From Lentinula raphanica (Eukaryota > Basidiomycota > Agaricomycetes > Agaricales > Omphalotaceae), in contig JANVFP010000006.1 of assembly GCA_027919835.1 (NCBI GenBank), positions 806,001 to 870,000 on the forward strand: a stretch of 64,000 nt of DNA, given 5' to 3'. Of the stretch, positions 10,501 to 21,225 are shown piece by piece. The notes under the pieces are model-generated. The model saw only the letters and a list, made by a program, of their open reading frames with translations, did no database searches and was not told the DNA's origin. The stretch's first letter is position 1. Each line of letters starts with the position of its first letter. The position numbers were made by a program, and so were the translations under genes.

Positions 10501-13007
10501 CCTACAGAGCACACAGGGGACACGAGCGGGAGGTTGACGTGGTGGATTCTTGAATGTTGGAAGGAGAAGAGGACGGATCGGTGGGGGCCTGTGGCGAGGA
10601 TTCGGATGTCGTCCACCATCGTAAACTTCACGTCGCCTCCGAGCGAGACAGTGTCGAGCAAAACCATCCTTGGCTCTGACCCAACCACGACCTCATACAC
10701 CCCCACCTCCCCGTTCACCATCCCGGCAAACACACAAAGCCTCGACTGGGGATGCTCGATTTTGTAGTTGGCCGTCATGAACGCCATGTACAGCGAGCGC
10801 ACCACATGAGTCGTCGCAGTCGCGCACACGACTTCCACACCCACCCCCCCCACCCCGAACCGATAGACCCCGATCTGGGCCGTATGCCAAAAGGCCAAGA
10901 CGACGAGCGGCGTGTAATACTTGGCGGGATCGAGCGTCGGGGGACAGTGCACGGCGGAGAGTTCGGGGGTGTGCCAGGGGACTGGAGAGGGGAGGGATAT
11001 TTTCCGAGTCTTGACGAGTTCCACTAGTTTATACTCTTTCCCCCCGTTCTCCTCCCTGACACCCCAGACCCCGAGCCATCCCCCCTCCTGGCCGACGAGC
11101 ACCTGTGTCTTACCCCCGCTCCCCCGGACGAATCGGCCCCGGCTGCCACCGACGAGGGAGGTGGCGTCGATGGAGTGGAGGAGGGTGAGTCGGTTGAGGA
11201 TCGGGTCGTGGGTGAGGAGAGAGAGAGAGTGCGGGGTGAGGTGGATGAGGAGCGGGGAGTGCGGGGTGTATGTCTGCGACTGGGAGGCTTTGTAGGTGAT
11301 GTTCCCGATATACAACGTCTGATAGTCCAGTTGGAGGTCGTGTTCGTCTCTGGAACATATCCGTGCGCCTCCCCCTCCCAACTCGATGAGCGTCGTGTCT
11401 AAAATCGTGCTCAACGCGAGATATCTGTGGTGCTCGTCTCCAAAGACGACTTTGAGTGGCCACATGTCGATCACGTCTCCTCCTCCCCCATGTTCTCCAA
11501 GGGTCATCTCCGCCTCCAGCGTGAAATCAGCGCCTAGCCTGAGGACGTTGACCGAGCCTTGGTTGGCTCCTCCGGAACAAGTGACGATCGTGTTGTTCTC
11601 CTCGTCAACGACCAACGCATCCCTCACAGGCGCTATATTCTTCACCACCACCCCTACCGTTTCTAAAAAGGTCGTGTCCTCGTCGCAAACAATCACCCCT
11701 CCTCTCTTCCGATCCGTCGAGGACAGATCGTTGAACGCGCGGATAGTGATAGGCTCGTCCCTCACCGATTTGGGTATCCCCATCAGTCCACCCGCTCCCC
11801 TGACAGCCCTCGGCACCTGCCCCACTCTCACCACGACCGAATCCCCAAAATGCGACCCGACAAAGACGTATTGGGACCCGAGCGAGAGGAGCGTCGTCGG
11901 TGGGGAGGTGGATCCGAGTGGGATGAGGATCAGCGATGGGTCGTCGTGAACGTCCACGACGAGCAACGCCAGTCTTCCGTACATATCACCCACGAGAAAC
12001 TTATTCCCCTCGACCTCTGTCCATGCGACGACAGTGCTCCAGGGCCAGTCCACCGACGCTCGTTTTTTCATTCGGCCTCGATCCAACACATACCACATAA
12101 TCCTCCTCCCACCAAGCACAACCACTCCTCCCCCAGAAACAGGCACGACAAACACCTGTCCGTCCGGCTCAGGCAGCGGAATGTCTTTATACGCCATCGT
12201 TATCTCCCTCTCCTTACCTCCATCGCCCTCTTCATCGAGAAGCTCCAGACCGCCCCCAAGAGGGACGACGAGAGTCTTGACGACGATCTTTAACCGTTCC
12301 TTTCGATCGACATGGATCATCCACAGCTGTTGACTCCCAACCCCAACCCCAACCCCAACCCCAACCCCGACCAGATTCATCATCCCCTCCAACGGCACAC
12401 TCTCCACCTCCCCGCTCTCGATCCACACCACATGCAGCACACCTGCGTACGCGGTGCATATCGCCGTCGTCGTCGTCGTACCCCGAACGACCTGGAGATC
12501 CATACAAAACTCCCCCGGACGTCGTCCACGTTCTTGGATCGGGATCGTTTTCAGGATGGATATCCTCCGTCCATGTCCACGCTCAGGAGCGCCGAGGACG
12601 AGGATCTCCGGGTCGGGGTGGTCGAGGAGGACGAGGATCTGGTCAGAGTCAGTGTCGAGTCGTGTGTCTTGTCCTCCTTCTTCTTCTTCTTCTGCATCGT
12701 TATCTCCTCCAGTACTACTAGCACCGCCCCTCAAAACCCTAACCAACCTGACTTTCCCCCTCACCTCGACCGCAGAGTCATACTCCAGTCCTCCGGATCC
12801 CTTGCTGCGGCTCCCGATGGTGTAGATTTCGATTCGGTGCAGTTTGGCTAGGACGAGGTGGGTGTCGGTGTCGGTGGCGGTGGCATTTTGGGTTTCGGTT
12901 TGGGTTTGGGTTTGGGTTTGAGAGGATGGGGACTTGGAAAACAACCGACATTTCACAGCGGACAAGACAGAGGTCGAGTTTTGGAATGTGCTTGAGATGA
13001 GTGTCAT
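7566..13007 (-). CDS. DDB1: DNA damage-binding protein 1 homologue (CUL4 E3 ligase adaptor)
   Basis: Exons on the minus strand: 13007-9606, 9558-9076, 9023-8879, 8798-8393 and 8190-7566, all phased, about 1,686 aa. Seen: N-terminal HLVLAKLHRIEIYTI; LVGDMYGRLALLVVD, YVFVGSHFGDSVVVRVG and IVTCSGGANQGSVNVLR (first propeller); then RGSVYALVD, EWNHNYLVNSLSAY, VARDYSPLWPV and GFYHLGDLVTKVIR, YFTLSGQIGLLVRVG, YGFVDGDVLHRFL, and terminal YTLGELKRDIEVLQSVMR. These match metazoan and fungal DDB1 in order. Metazoan DDB1 is about 1,140 aa; the excess is low-complexity insertions (Lys/Gly-rich at the end of exon 1, Asp/Glu-rich in exon 2, Gly/Glu, Ser and Ser-His/Pro-His tracts in exon 5). Known role: CRL4 ligase adaptor in DNA repair and chromatin. 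The long (CT)n tract before exon 5 is its polypyrimidine tract. Confidence 0.88.
8191..8320 (-). repeat. Long polypyrimidine (CT/CCTT) tract in DDB1 intron 4
   Basis: About 110 bases almost purely GA on the + strand, including GGAAGGAAGGAAGGAAGG. On the DDB1 sense strand it is an extreme polypyrimidine tract ending CCAAAACAG at the acceptor. It creates long spurious open frames on both strands. Confidence 0.7.
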
Positions 13008-13638
13008 TCTGAATCTCCACGCTCGTGTGGGCGGACAAATACTATGTTATACTATGTAATCAGAAAATGTTTTCCGTCAGAGTTAAGTTCCGTTGCAACT
13101 TTCCCCGTTTTTCCCGGGATGAACGAAACGAATCTTGGTACGTACTTACGAGTTGGTTTCTGAGATTCCTACGGGGTGCACCTGTGCAGGATGATAGAGG
13201 ACTTGGAATACCAACCCAACAATTTGAATCAGATTAACTATCAGAGATGTTATCGGTCAGAGTGCCAAGTGGATGATCTGATGAATCATGAGCAGAGTTT
13301 GGGAAAGACAGAAAGACAGAAAGACAGAAAGACGGGATCGTACACGTACAAGGGTCCTCGGGATTTCCTACAAAGTCTATGAGCGTTGGCAGCGTTGACG
13401 TTACGTTGAAAACGTTGAAAACGTTCAAGAGTTCGAGGAGGTTTGGAGGAGACCAGGGTTTTCAGCGCTTTACGAAATCGCAATAAATTAATGTTTGGTG
13501 AGCGCTATAGCAGGCGCTAGTTATTATCTCTTTTCACTCTGAGCCTACCTGCATACTTATTGTCGGTCCTTGAACTGTGGTACGTGCCACATAGAATTCA
13601 CAACTTGCCCCCCCCGCACAAGCTTGTCGAAAACGAAA
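13008..13638. promoter_or_regulatory. Shared intergenic region between divergent DDB1 and FunK1 genes
   Basis: Contains an (AGAC/AAGAC)n microsatellite at about 13307-13333, GTTGAAAACG repeats near 13403-13424, and a GAGCGCTATAGCAGGCGCTAG inverted motif near 13500. No gene seen. The two genes point away from each other, so both promoters must lie here. Confidence 0.55.
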
Positions 13639-15938
13639 ATGACCTCCAAACCAAAACCAATATCCATCGACCATTACTTCCGCTATGCTCTCCCTCCGCT
13701 TCCGACCGCGTTGGCCACGAAAGTTTTCCTACTCAAGAACGACACGGAGACCTTCCAAGGTGATGCTAAGAAGAAGAAGACTCATAATCATAACTCTCCG
13801 GCGCAACTCTCTCTATCCGATCTATCGACATTATACGACTCTGTCGTCGAGGCCGCTCAACGTCAACTCTCATGCCCATGCCCCGAGCTGCAGCCCAATT
13901 TCAGATTCGTCGTGGACTTGAAGGCTGCGGCTGTCGATACCCTATCAAGACCGCGTCCGGATGGATGTTTCGTGATGTCTGACAGGGTGATGGACGACTT
14001 GATCCGTAGATGCGAGGCATCGATGAAGAAGGATGGGTGGGACGCCGAGTCAGTCACTTCAGGCACACAACGATCCTCGTTGAATCAGAATACCTCATTG
14101 TATGCAAGTGCCACACCGCTTGTGTTGAAAAGGCATATCCCAACGGTCGATGTAGACGACGACGACAATGATGATGATGTGAGTCTAGAAGAGCTGTATC
14201 TACTTCCTAGCTGAATGCTTTTTACTAACAGGTAGACACCAGGTTGATTCAGAATATGTCGGAAATACTATCTGTCGACCCATCTCGGCGCTTCTCACTC
14301 GGTATCACGATCGAAGGTTATTCGCTCTGTCTTTTCATACTCAGCCGTCAGACGTTGCTGAAAACCAAGCCATTCAATATCATCGAGGTGCGCGAATCAA
14401 ACTCTTCAACCATTAGTCGCCACCAATCTGTTTGACTTGAACAGAACCATTCTCTACTCATCCAAGTCTTTCTCGCCTTCGCCTTTTCATCACCCGAGAA
14501 CATGGGCTGGGATCCTACCGTCACCTTCTCACACGAGGATTCGAACGGTCGACAATATAACATCCGCGTCGATCAACACGTTTACCGAACTATCCGTCCA
14601 CTCTGTGATCGTTCCGCAGAAAATACTCTTGGTCGTGCGACGCGGGTGTGGAAAGTTCATGATGCTCGGGGCAAGGTTCATGTTCTCAAGGATCTTTGGC
14701 TCAAAAACGATCTGCCAGCAGAGCATGAAATATATGAGAAGATGGTTGAGGACGTTGTACGGTCAGCATCACCTGATGATAAGGCACAAGCAAAGAAAGC
14801 TGTCGTGGATCGTCTGTTGACACCTCTCAACCACTGTCGGGTGAAGGCAGATGATACGAAGAGCTCAGGTTCCCAACTTCTGTTTGTTGTTCATGCTCAT
14901 GTTGAATCTAAAACCAGACAAATCGTTCTCTACAGACAATGCGGAGCTATGGAATTTTCACCAGCGCAAGAACGAAGATATGACTCCGTGTTCTCTCAAG
15001 TATCACTATCGGATTGTCTTTCAAGAATACGCCACTACCCTTCTTGATGAGCGAAATCTGGCCAATACTCTTCATGCTATAAAGGACATCTTGATAGGTA
15101 TGTGTTCATCAAAGTGGGCTATTGTTGAATGACTGAGCCGGATCCTCGTAAATCATATAGCTCTATATCTCATCCATTCTGCTGGTTGGGTTCATCGTGA
15201 TGTCAGTGGAGGTAATTTATATTACTACAAGGACCGGGATGCAGGACTCCTTGGTGACCTGGAGTATGCTAAGCGCACAGATGAAGAGTCTAACCAGACT
15301 GCTCGAGTTGTAAATACTCTAACCTTCTACATGTTATATCTACTCACTGATTGATTGATTGACAGGGAACCCCAACTTTCATGGCTCTCGAAGCCATCGT
15401 GGGCCGTTACATGTTTCAACGAGCCTCAGTCGGACCACCTGCACTTACTACCCCGCCTGATCTATTTTCTATGATCAACAACGAGTGGTGTTCTCCTCGA
15501 CCAATGATCTCTCCTGTGAACGACTTTTACCCGCCATTTGCCCGCAATGCCCTCCATGACTTGGAGTCTGTTTGGTGGGTGCTTGTGTGGGTCCTTCTTC
15601 ACAATGATGATGCAGTCTGTCCGTCACAGGATAACAGTGCTCGTCAGACACTCATCAACCATGCCTTTCCTCAGCATGTCAACTCTCTCACCCGTGTATC
15701 ATTTTTCAAGACACCATATCTCGAGAATGCCCTGCCTTCTTCTTTCTCTCCTGTTGTCTCTGTTGTCGATAAATTCTCCAATATGTTGTGTGAAGCATAT
15801 GAAAGATTGGAGGAACATTATCCAAAGATAGAGCCTTCGATACATCCACTTGTCCACTTGAACTGCATACAGCTATTTGATGCAAGATTGAGGGAGTCAG
15901 TTTCCGATGTAGAACTAGTTTTTTTGAATATACAATGA
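13639..15938 (+). CDS. FunK1-type fungal protein kinase
   Basis: Six exons phase cleanly: 13639-14178, 14232-14387, 14445-14868, 14936-15097, 15161-15309 and 15366-15938, about 667 aa. Kinase evidence: KYHYRIVFQE, LIHSAGWVHRDVSGGN (HRD catalytic loop with Asn), GLLGDLEYAK (DFG equivalent written GDLE, typical of this family) and VGTPTFMALEAI (activation-segment end). These are hallmarks of the FunK1 family, expanded in multicellular basidiomycetes. The N-terminal part has a short Asp-rich stretch. Start at 13639 (ATG ACC TCC); the upstream frame has no ATG. It lies inside the A-H gene cluster but lacks the cluster promoter element. Intron 3 uses a weak GTTCCC donor, so that border is the least certain. 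Confidence 0.8.
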
Positions 15939-16367
15939 ATATTATTCTACGCTGACATTGTTGCGTTGACTTGGAAGACTCGAGCTCAGATCCTGGACCC
16001 TTTGTCTTCCTTCCTTTGAATCATTCTGAACGGTGTTCAGAGGTAACTCAAAGGTGCGACTGGCAGCGCATGTACAGCCTAGACCAGCCAGTAGAATAGA
16101 AATAGCATTTGCCAGAGTGGGACGCGGCCTTGACGGTTCATGAGTGTACCATTTGTTGAACTGGATAAATAGGTGAAACGTTATGCATGGAGCATGATGC
16201 ATGATCTATAATCTACTATGTCCATGTCTCTAATAAATATGTTGTCTCTATGTCTATGTTATGTATCTTCGCTTCAGGTATCTGCTCTCTCGGAAGATGG
16301 AGGTGCAGGAAGCAAGGCAGGAAGCATGGGAAGAACAAGAAAAAGAAGGGAAAAGGGTGGGATATGT
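15939..16367. other. Intergenic FunK1 - member D, no gene seen
   Basis: Converging 3' ends. Only short open frames with no recognisable content. Confidence 0.4.
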
Positions 16368-17367
16368 TCAACTCGAAATAGTAGTAGTACGCTTCCGATA
16401 AACCGACTTCAACACCTCTCTCTTCGTATGCTTCCCATCTCCACCTTGTAGTGGATGTATCTTCCCGTCAGGTCCAATGGTCCCCTACATCAAGCAGAGA
16501 TTCAGTGGGTTGGATCAGTCCAAACCGAAAACATCTCACCGTTGCCTTGTCACAATCACACAGACCAACACGGCGTACCGTATTCTCATCAACACCACAC
16601 ATCCCCTCTCCTCCTCCCTCATTTCCCCCCACTCCCCTCTTCCTCATCCTCATCCTTATCCCCGTCACCATCCCCGTCCCTTTCGTCAAATTACACCCCG
16701 TCCAATTCCCGCCCACCCCCCCACTCTCATAACTCCCATTCATCAACATATCCCACGGCCCAGGACACGGCGGACCAGACTGGCTCGCGGCCAGCCCGAA
16801 ACCGATGCCGAGGATAGCGCCGAAACCGAGGACCATGACACACGTCGGACAGCCGTAGACGACGAGACAGCGTACGGCGCGGTCTTTCGGACTGGGGTGA
16901 GAGGATCGGGTTGGGCCAAGGCCTTGTTCGAGCGTGTCGATTCCGTCGAAGGGTTCGAGACGCGGAGGAGGGCTTAACTCGTATCGCGGGGATCCCGGTC
17001 CTTCTGGGGAGGTGTTGGAAGATCCGGGGGTGCTACTATGTGTTGAGTGAGTGGGATGGGTGGGGTCTGAGTGAGTTGATGAGTCGTGGTTCCTAGGACC
17101 AGGACCAGGACCAGAACTGCCACCAGCATTGGCATTGACGTTGCTAGTTGTATGATCCTTAGCAGCAGACACCTTCTCAGGCGGCTCCTTGGGAAAGGGT
17201 AGGGTTCCGGTATATGACGAATATGATGGTGGACGAGCAGAAGGTGTGTGATTCTCGTTTGAGGGCTCAGTATCAGTACTAGTGCCAATACCATTACCAG
17301 AAGTAGTAGTAGTAGCCGAGACGCGCACGGCGAGGGTGACGAAGAGGAGCAGTCGATAGATGTTCAT
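16368..17367 (-). CDS. Family member D: leader / single-TM / CxC / KHTKRE-tail protein
   Basis: Exons 17367-16540 and 16484-16368 give 314 aa. Seen: MNIYRLLLFVTLAVRVSA leader, a very long Ser/Thr/Pro/Gly/His-rich stretch, PRLEPFDGID, a hydrophobic segment VMVLGFGAILGIGFGLAA, CPGP, three sequons ending GCNLTKG, MRKRGVGG, and CDC rather than CPC before the intron. Exon 2 is GTIGPDGKIHPLQGGDGKH, then TKREVLKSVYRKR. The intron is only 55 nt (GTGAGA...TAG). An upstream in-frame ATG (17391) exists; the family leader fixes the start at 17367. Function unknown. Confidence 0.83.
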
Positions 17368-18369
17368 TGGAATTTGGCCGTGGGGTGTCAAGTCTTTTTC
17401 TTGTAATTGTGAATTGGATATTCGTCGTTTGTCGTTTATCGTTGTCGTTCCACTGCAAAGTTTGTCGTCGTGATTGTCGTCGTCGTCTCGTTTCGAAAAC
17501 CTGTTTTTGACTCCCTCGGACCAGCCGGGAGGGATTTTGTAGAGTGGTAGTATACGGGTATGTGATCAGGTCAGGCCTGCCTAGATGAGATGAGATGAGA
17601 TGAGATAATTCAGGATTCAGAGACGGACTAGACGACCTTGATTCTTGAAGGAACTTTGAAGGAAGGAAAGGATGAGGAAACTTTCAGTCTCTTTCAGGAT
17701 GCTATGTATACGTGTCCCGTTATCGGGAAAAAGAAAATCGCTCATCGGCGGTTGATGAAACTTGAAACTACTGATATCGGTTCCTCCTATGTGATTGTTG
17801 AACCTGGTGGAAGAAAAGTTTTGCGTGAGCGATTATTCAACTTGTTACACATACATCCCGGATTCTGCACTGGAATGCGATGATAGATGATTATCGTCAA
17901 ACGTTGCGATATTTTCAGTCCAAGTTCCACTCCGAGGCACTGACGTTCATGTTCGTCAGCGTTCACAAAGATCACCAGGTGATTGGAAGTCATGATCATT
18001 CAAGGTCTCCCAAGCGAGAAAGTCGATATTGCCATGATGGATTGTAAAAATAGTTGTTGGCGGTTGCTATCACTCAATTGAACGTCAGTAACAGTAGGTA
18101 ACAGTGGAAGATTGGGACAACAGGGCACAGCAGGGCACAGCCAGTACATACTAAAACACCTCGGGAATCAGGAATCAGCTGCAGGACCAAAAATGCGTGC
18201 TGTATCATGCGGCAGTGTCAGATAAGGTCTGATAGTGGCTGATAGTGGTCAGATAGTGCACCTCGATGGGGTTCGAGGCTTCGAGCTTTTGAGTCTGTTT
18301 CAACACCATGTAAGTAGGCGAGAGACAAGCGAAGGCTATAGGCTATCATCTCCCCTAACCCCTAAGCGC
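17368..18369. other. Member D promoter and member E 3' flank, no gene
   Basis: Next to D: TCGTCGTYGT-type repeats (the complement of the ACGACA tract of A-C), then the CGG element at 17517. Further out are a GATGAGATGAGATGAGATGAG microsatellite near 17586-17605, TATACGTGTCCCGTTATCGGG at 17706, and TGAGCGATT on - at 17736 and on + at 17826. No coding sequence recognised. Confidence 0.6.
17517..17527 (-). promoter_or_regulatory. CGG-N5-CCG palindromic element upstream of member D
   Basis: Minus-strand CGGCTGGTCCG, 150 bp before the start codon of D, flanked by CCTCC and AGGGAG arms. Confidence 0.55.
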
Positions 18370-19833
18370 CTAAGCAGTAGTACGCTTCCGATGAATCGCC
18401 TTCAACACCTCTCTCTTCGTATGCTTCACATTTTTCACACCTTTCCCGTCTTCACCTCGTGGAAGTTCCTGTAGCTTCCCATCACGTCCGATGATGCCCT
18501 TGGGGGGGGGGGGGGGGAAGTTCGGGAGGAGAGAAGAGCAGAGATTCAGTGATTCAGTGAATGAGTTTTTGTATGTAGGATCAAAGAAAATGGGAACAGG
18601 AAGGAAACTCACCGTTGCGGCTTGACAATCACAAGGACCTTCGATTTGGATATGATCATTGACACCACACGTTCCCTTGTCTTCTTCTTCTCCTCCTTCT
18701 CCTCCTCCTCCTCTCTCTTTCCCCACACCCCTCTTCTTCATCATTGTCGTCGTATTACACCCACTGCTCCCATTCCCACCATAGCTCCCATCCCCATACC
18801 CATAGGACCCATAGGACCCATACCCATCCCACGTCGGACACGCAGAGTCGGAATCACTAGGGCTAAGCCAGACCCACAAACCGATCCCCGTGAAACAAAG
18901 CAAACAGGTGACGAGGACACAAGCGTCACATGCGTACCGTCTGAGACACTGTCTGCGTGGGGTTGATGTAATTCTCTCCGGGTCTTGTTCGAGATTGAGG
19001 TTGTTAAACCCTACACGACGATTGGGATAGAGCTCCGAATAGTCCGGTGGCCGTACTGGCAGGTTCAGCCGCTCTCTTCCTCGGGGGTTGGAATATGAGT
19101 TTGCAGCTGTAGTACTACTAGCCTGAGGCCCGGACGAGTCCCTCTCGTGTGCGTGAGTACTAGGCCGGAGTCCGGTTTCCTGAGAGCCTGAACCAGAATG
19201 TTGTCCCGGAGCCGCCGCAGATTGCCTCGAGTGAGTAGTGTCCGGGTGTGTCAACTCCGGGTGCGTTGAGTGAGTTGAATGCCTAGTGTCAGACTGACTA
19301 CTGGCACTGTGATGGCCGTCGTTGGTCGTGAGTGTCGTCTCATTGTCTTGAACGGGATTCGACGAATACGGAGGCGGTGGGCCCCTTGGGTCCGAACCTG
19401 AGCCTGATTCCACAGATACTCTAGACTCCTCCCTCAGGCTCCCGCCGTTAGTACTAGTACTAGGCGTTCTGATCCCATCCCCCGAAGTTGTCGTGGAGGA
19501 ATGCCTGGAGTGACTCAAGTCGTGGCTCGGTGCAGACATGGACTGGGGTACGGGTACGGTTCCGGGTGGATGGGGAGAAGACGCAGAGGCCACACTAGAA
19601 CCAGGACCAATACCAGAACTGGCACCAGCACCAGCACCCTGAGTAGACAAAGCCGAATTCTCAGAATGTCCCTCGTGTAAGGGCGGAGTTCCGGAATATG
19701 AGGAATATGAGGGCGGACGACTCGGAATCTGACTCGAGTGGTCAGAGGAGGGGTGATCGTTACCAGTAGTAATAGTATGGGCTGAGGCGTGCACGGCGAG
19801 GGTGACGAAGAGGAGGAGCCGATAGATGTTCAT
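18370..19833 (-). CDS. Family member E: longest leader / single-TM / CxC / KHTKRE-tail protein
   Basis: Exons 19833-18613 and 18498-18370 give 449 aa, the longest of the eight because the Ser/Thr/His/Pro-rich stretch after the leader is about 290 residues. Seen: MNIYRLLLFVTLAVHASA leader, a hydrophobic segment CVLVTCLLCFTGIGLWVWL, a YGSYGYGDGSYGGNGSS tract, the sequon GCNTT, MKKRGVGKE, CDC before the intron, then GRDGKLQELPRGEDGKGVKN and VKHTKREVLKAIHRKR. The 114-nt intron is a multiple of three without a stop, so retention keeps frame (487 aa). Its 3' end contains a run of 16-17 C residues (sense strand) directly before the AAG acceptor. Confidence 0.83.
   Translation of the reverse strand: MNIYRLLLFVTLAVHASAHTITTGNDHPSSDHSSQIPSRPPSYSSYSGTPPLHEGHSENSALSTQGAGAGASSGIGPGSSVASASSPHPPGTVPVPQSMSAPSHDLSHSRHSSTTTSGDGIRTPSTSTNGGSLREESRVSVESGSGSDPRGPPPPYSSNPVQDNETTLTTNDGHHSASSQSDTRHSTHSTHPELTHPDTTHSRQSAAAPGQHSGSGSQETGLRPSTHAHERDSSGPQASSTTAANSYSNPRGRERLNLPVRPPDYSELYPNRRVGFNNLNLEQDPERITSTPRRQCLRRYACDACVLVTCLLCFTGIGLWVWLSPSDSDSACPTWDGYGSYGSYGYGDGSYGGNGSSGCNTTTMMKKRGVGKERGGGGEGGEEEDKGTCGVNDHIQIEGPCDCQAATVSFLPVPIFFDPTYKNSFTESLNLCSSLLPNFPPPPPKGIIGRDGKLQELPRGEDGKGVKNVKHTKREVLKAIHRKRTTA
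18501..18518. repeat. Homopolymer G/C run at member E splice acceptor
   Basis: A run of about 16 G on the + strand. On the sense strand it is a poly-C tract immediately 5' of the intron 3' splice site. It is prone to length change and sequencing error. Confidence 0.8.
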
Positions 19834-20013
19834 TGGGGTATGTCTCTGCGTGCGTGGGCTTTTGTATTGGATTAATGTATGAGGAAGAAAGGAAGCTTGA
19901 ATGAATAAAAAGTCGAAAGTTCGTTATGGTCGTTGCAAAGATTCGCGTCGTCGTCTATGTGTCGTGGCAAAATCGTCGTCGTCGTCGTTAGTCTCGGCTT
20001 GTTTTTACTCCCT

Positions 20014-20024
20014 CGGACCAGCCG
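20014..20024 (-). promoter_or_regulatory. CGG-N5-CCG palindromic element upstream of member E
   Basis: Minus-strand CGGCTGGTCCG in CTCCCGG...CCGAGGGAG context, 181 bp before the start codon, almost identical to the D element. Confidence 0.55.
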
Positions 20025-21137
20025 GGAGGGAATTTGATGAGTGAAATGGGAATGTATGAACGTTTGAACAAGGACTCGGAAGATCTGATCAGGCCTGCCC
20101 AGATGAGATGATTCAGAGACGAACTTGAGCTTGGAGGGAAGGAAGGAAGAAAATGGGTATTTTACTTTGCAGCGTTTCGGATTCCAGGATGTTATGTATA
20201 CGTGTCCCTTCGTCGAGAAAAAATCGCTCATAAGTTGAAACTTGGACTAGGACTGATAAGACCTGGATCTAAATTTGGGTGAGCGATTTTTGATTCGTTC
20301 ATCTGAATTATGCACTGCATATGTGATGAATGATACCGTAGTGAATGATATGATCGTAAATAGCCGTGAATGTTTCGAAAATTCCAGGTTCCACCCCACT
20401 GGCGTGCACCAAGCGTTTGGCATCTAGCCCTAACACCGTAAGTACATCAAAGGGAGGAGAGGAAGGAAGACATTGTTTCACCATGTACTGTATACATATT
20501 TTGGATCGTACATATTACTATGCTTCGATAAGTTTCCTGTAGTGTGATTTTCCCTCGTCGTTACCGCACAGAGGTTAATGATTTTTCTTGCTTTGGTTTC
20601 GTCTGCAACACGAAGTTACTAGTTAGCGATATATAGACATAGATGAGCTTCATGAGCATCGAGGGGTACAAAGAAAAGTTCAAACTTGAGCTTGAAACCT
20701 GACTTACGGGTGAGAAATGGCCACTTCGCACTGCATGGGAGATTCAGTTTGAGTCCTTGATTCAAGCTTTCATCAAGGAATGCGATAGAGTACCCAAATA
20801 GAGTACCTACCATCCGCCACCAACCGCCACCATCTTGTACGGGCTCCTACTGGCTATGCAAGGTATTGTTCCCATACTCATCGATTCGTATTGCCTAAGA
20901 TTGCCAAGACCTATCAGGTCCTATCCCACTCGAGGTAATAAGTTATAACTACCAGAGGCATTTAGAATCCGGAATAACCTGAGCGATTAACTGGATAAAC
21001 GGTCATTGGTCGCTTATGTACGATGATAACTTATAAGACGCACATAGAACCAGATTTTCCTTTCCCATCTGGAATCCCCTGCATCCACTCGAACAAAACA
21101 TTTGCCTTTGTGTCTTCACTCGTCAATCATCCATCAC

Positions 21138-21148
21138 CGGCTGGACCG
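21138..21148 (+). promoter_or_regulatory. CGG-N5-CCG palindromic element upstream of member F
   Basis: CGGCTGGACCG, 78 bp before the start. The outer arms TCAC...GTGA give a perfect 7-bp inverted repeat with different base pairs from B and C, i.e. compensatory change. Confidence 0.55.
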
Positions 21149-21225
21149 GTGACTGTATCCATTTGTGTCCTCAACATTTTTTGCTGCTTTTCACTAGATC
21201 TAAAATTCCTCCTTTTTGGACCACT

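Larger units (their letters stand above)
19834..21225. other. Divergent promoters of members E and F, no gene
   Basis: Holds the CGG elements of E (20014, on -) and F (21138, on +). It also has TGAGCGATT copies at 20222 (-), 20280 (+) and 20980 (+), and TATACGTGTCCC at 20197, shared with the D flank at 17706. No coding sequence recognised in the 1.4 kb. Confidence 0.6.

Noticed and set aside
9193..12851. Many + strand frames of 100-190 aa across the DDB1 gene
   Set aside because: All lie opposite the long DDB1 exon, which shows family-specific blocks on the minus strand. The + frames are GC-rich shadows.
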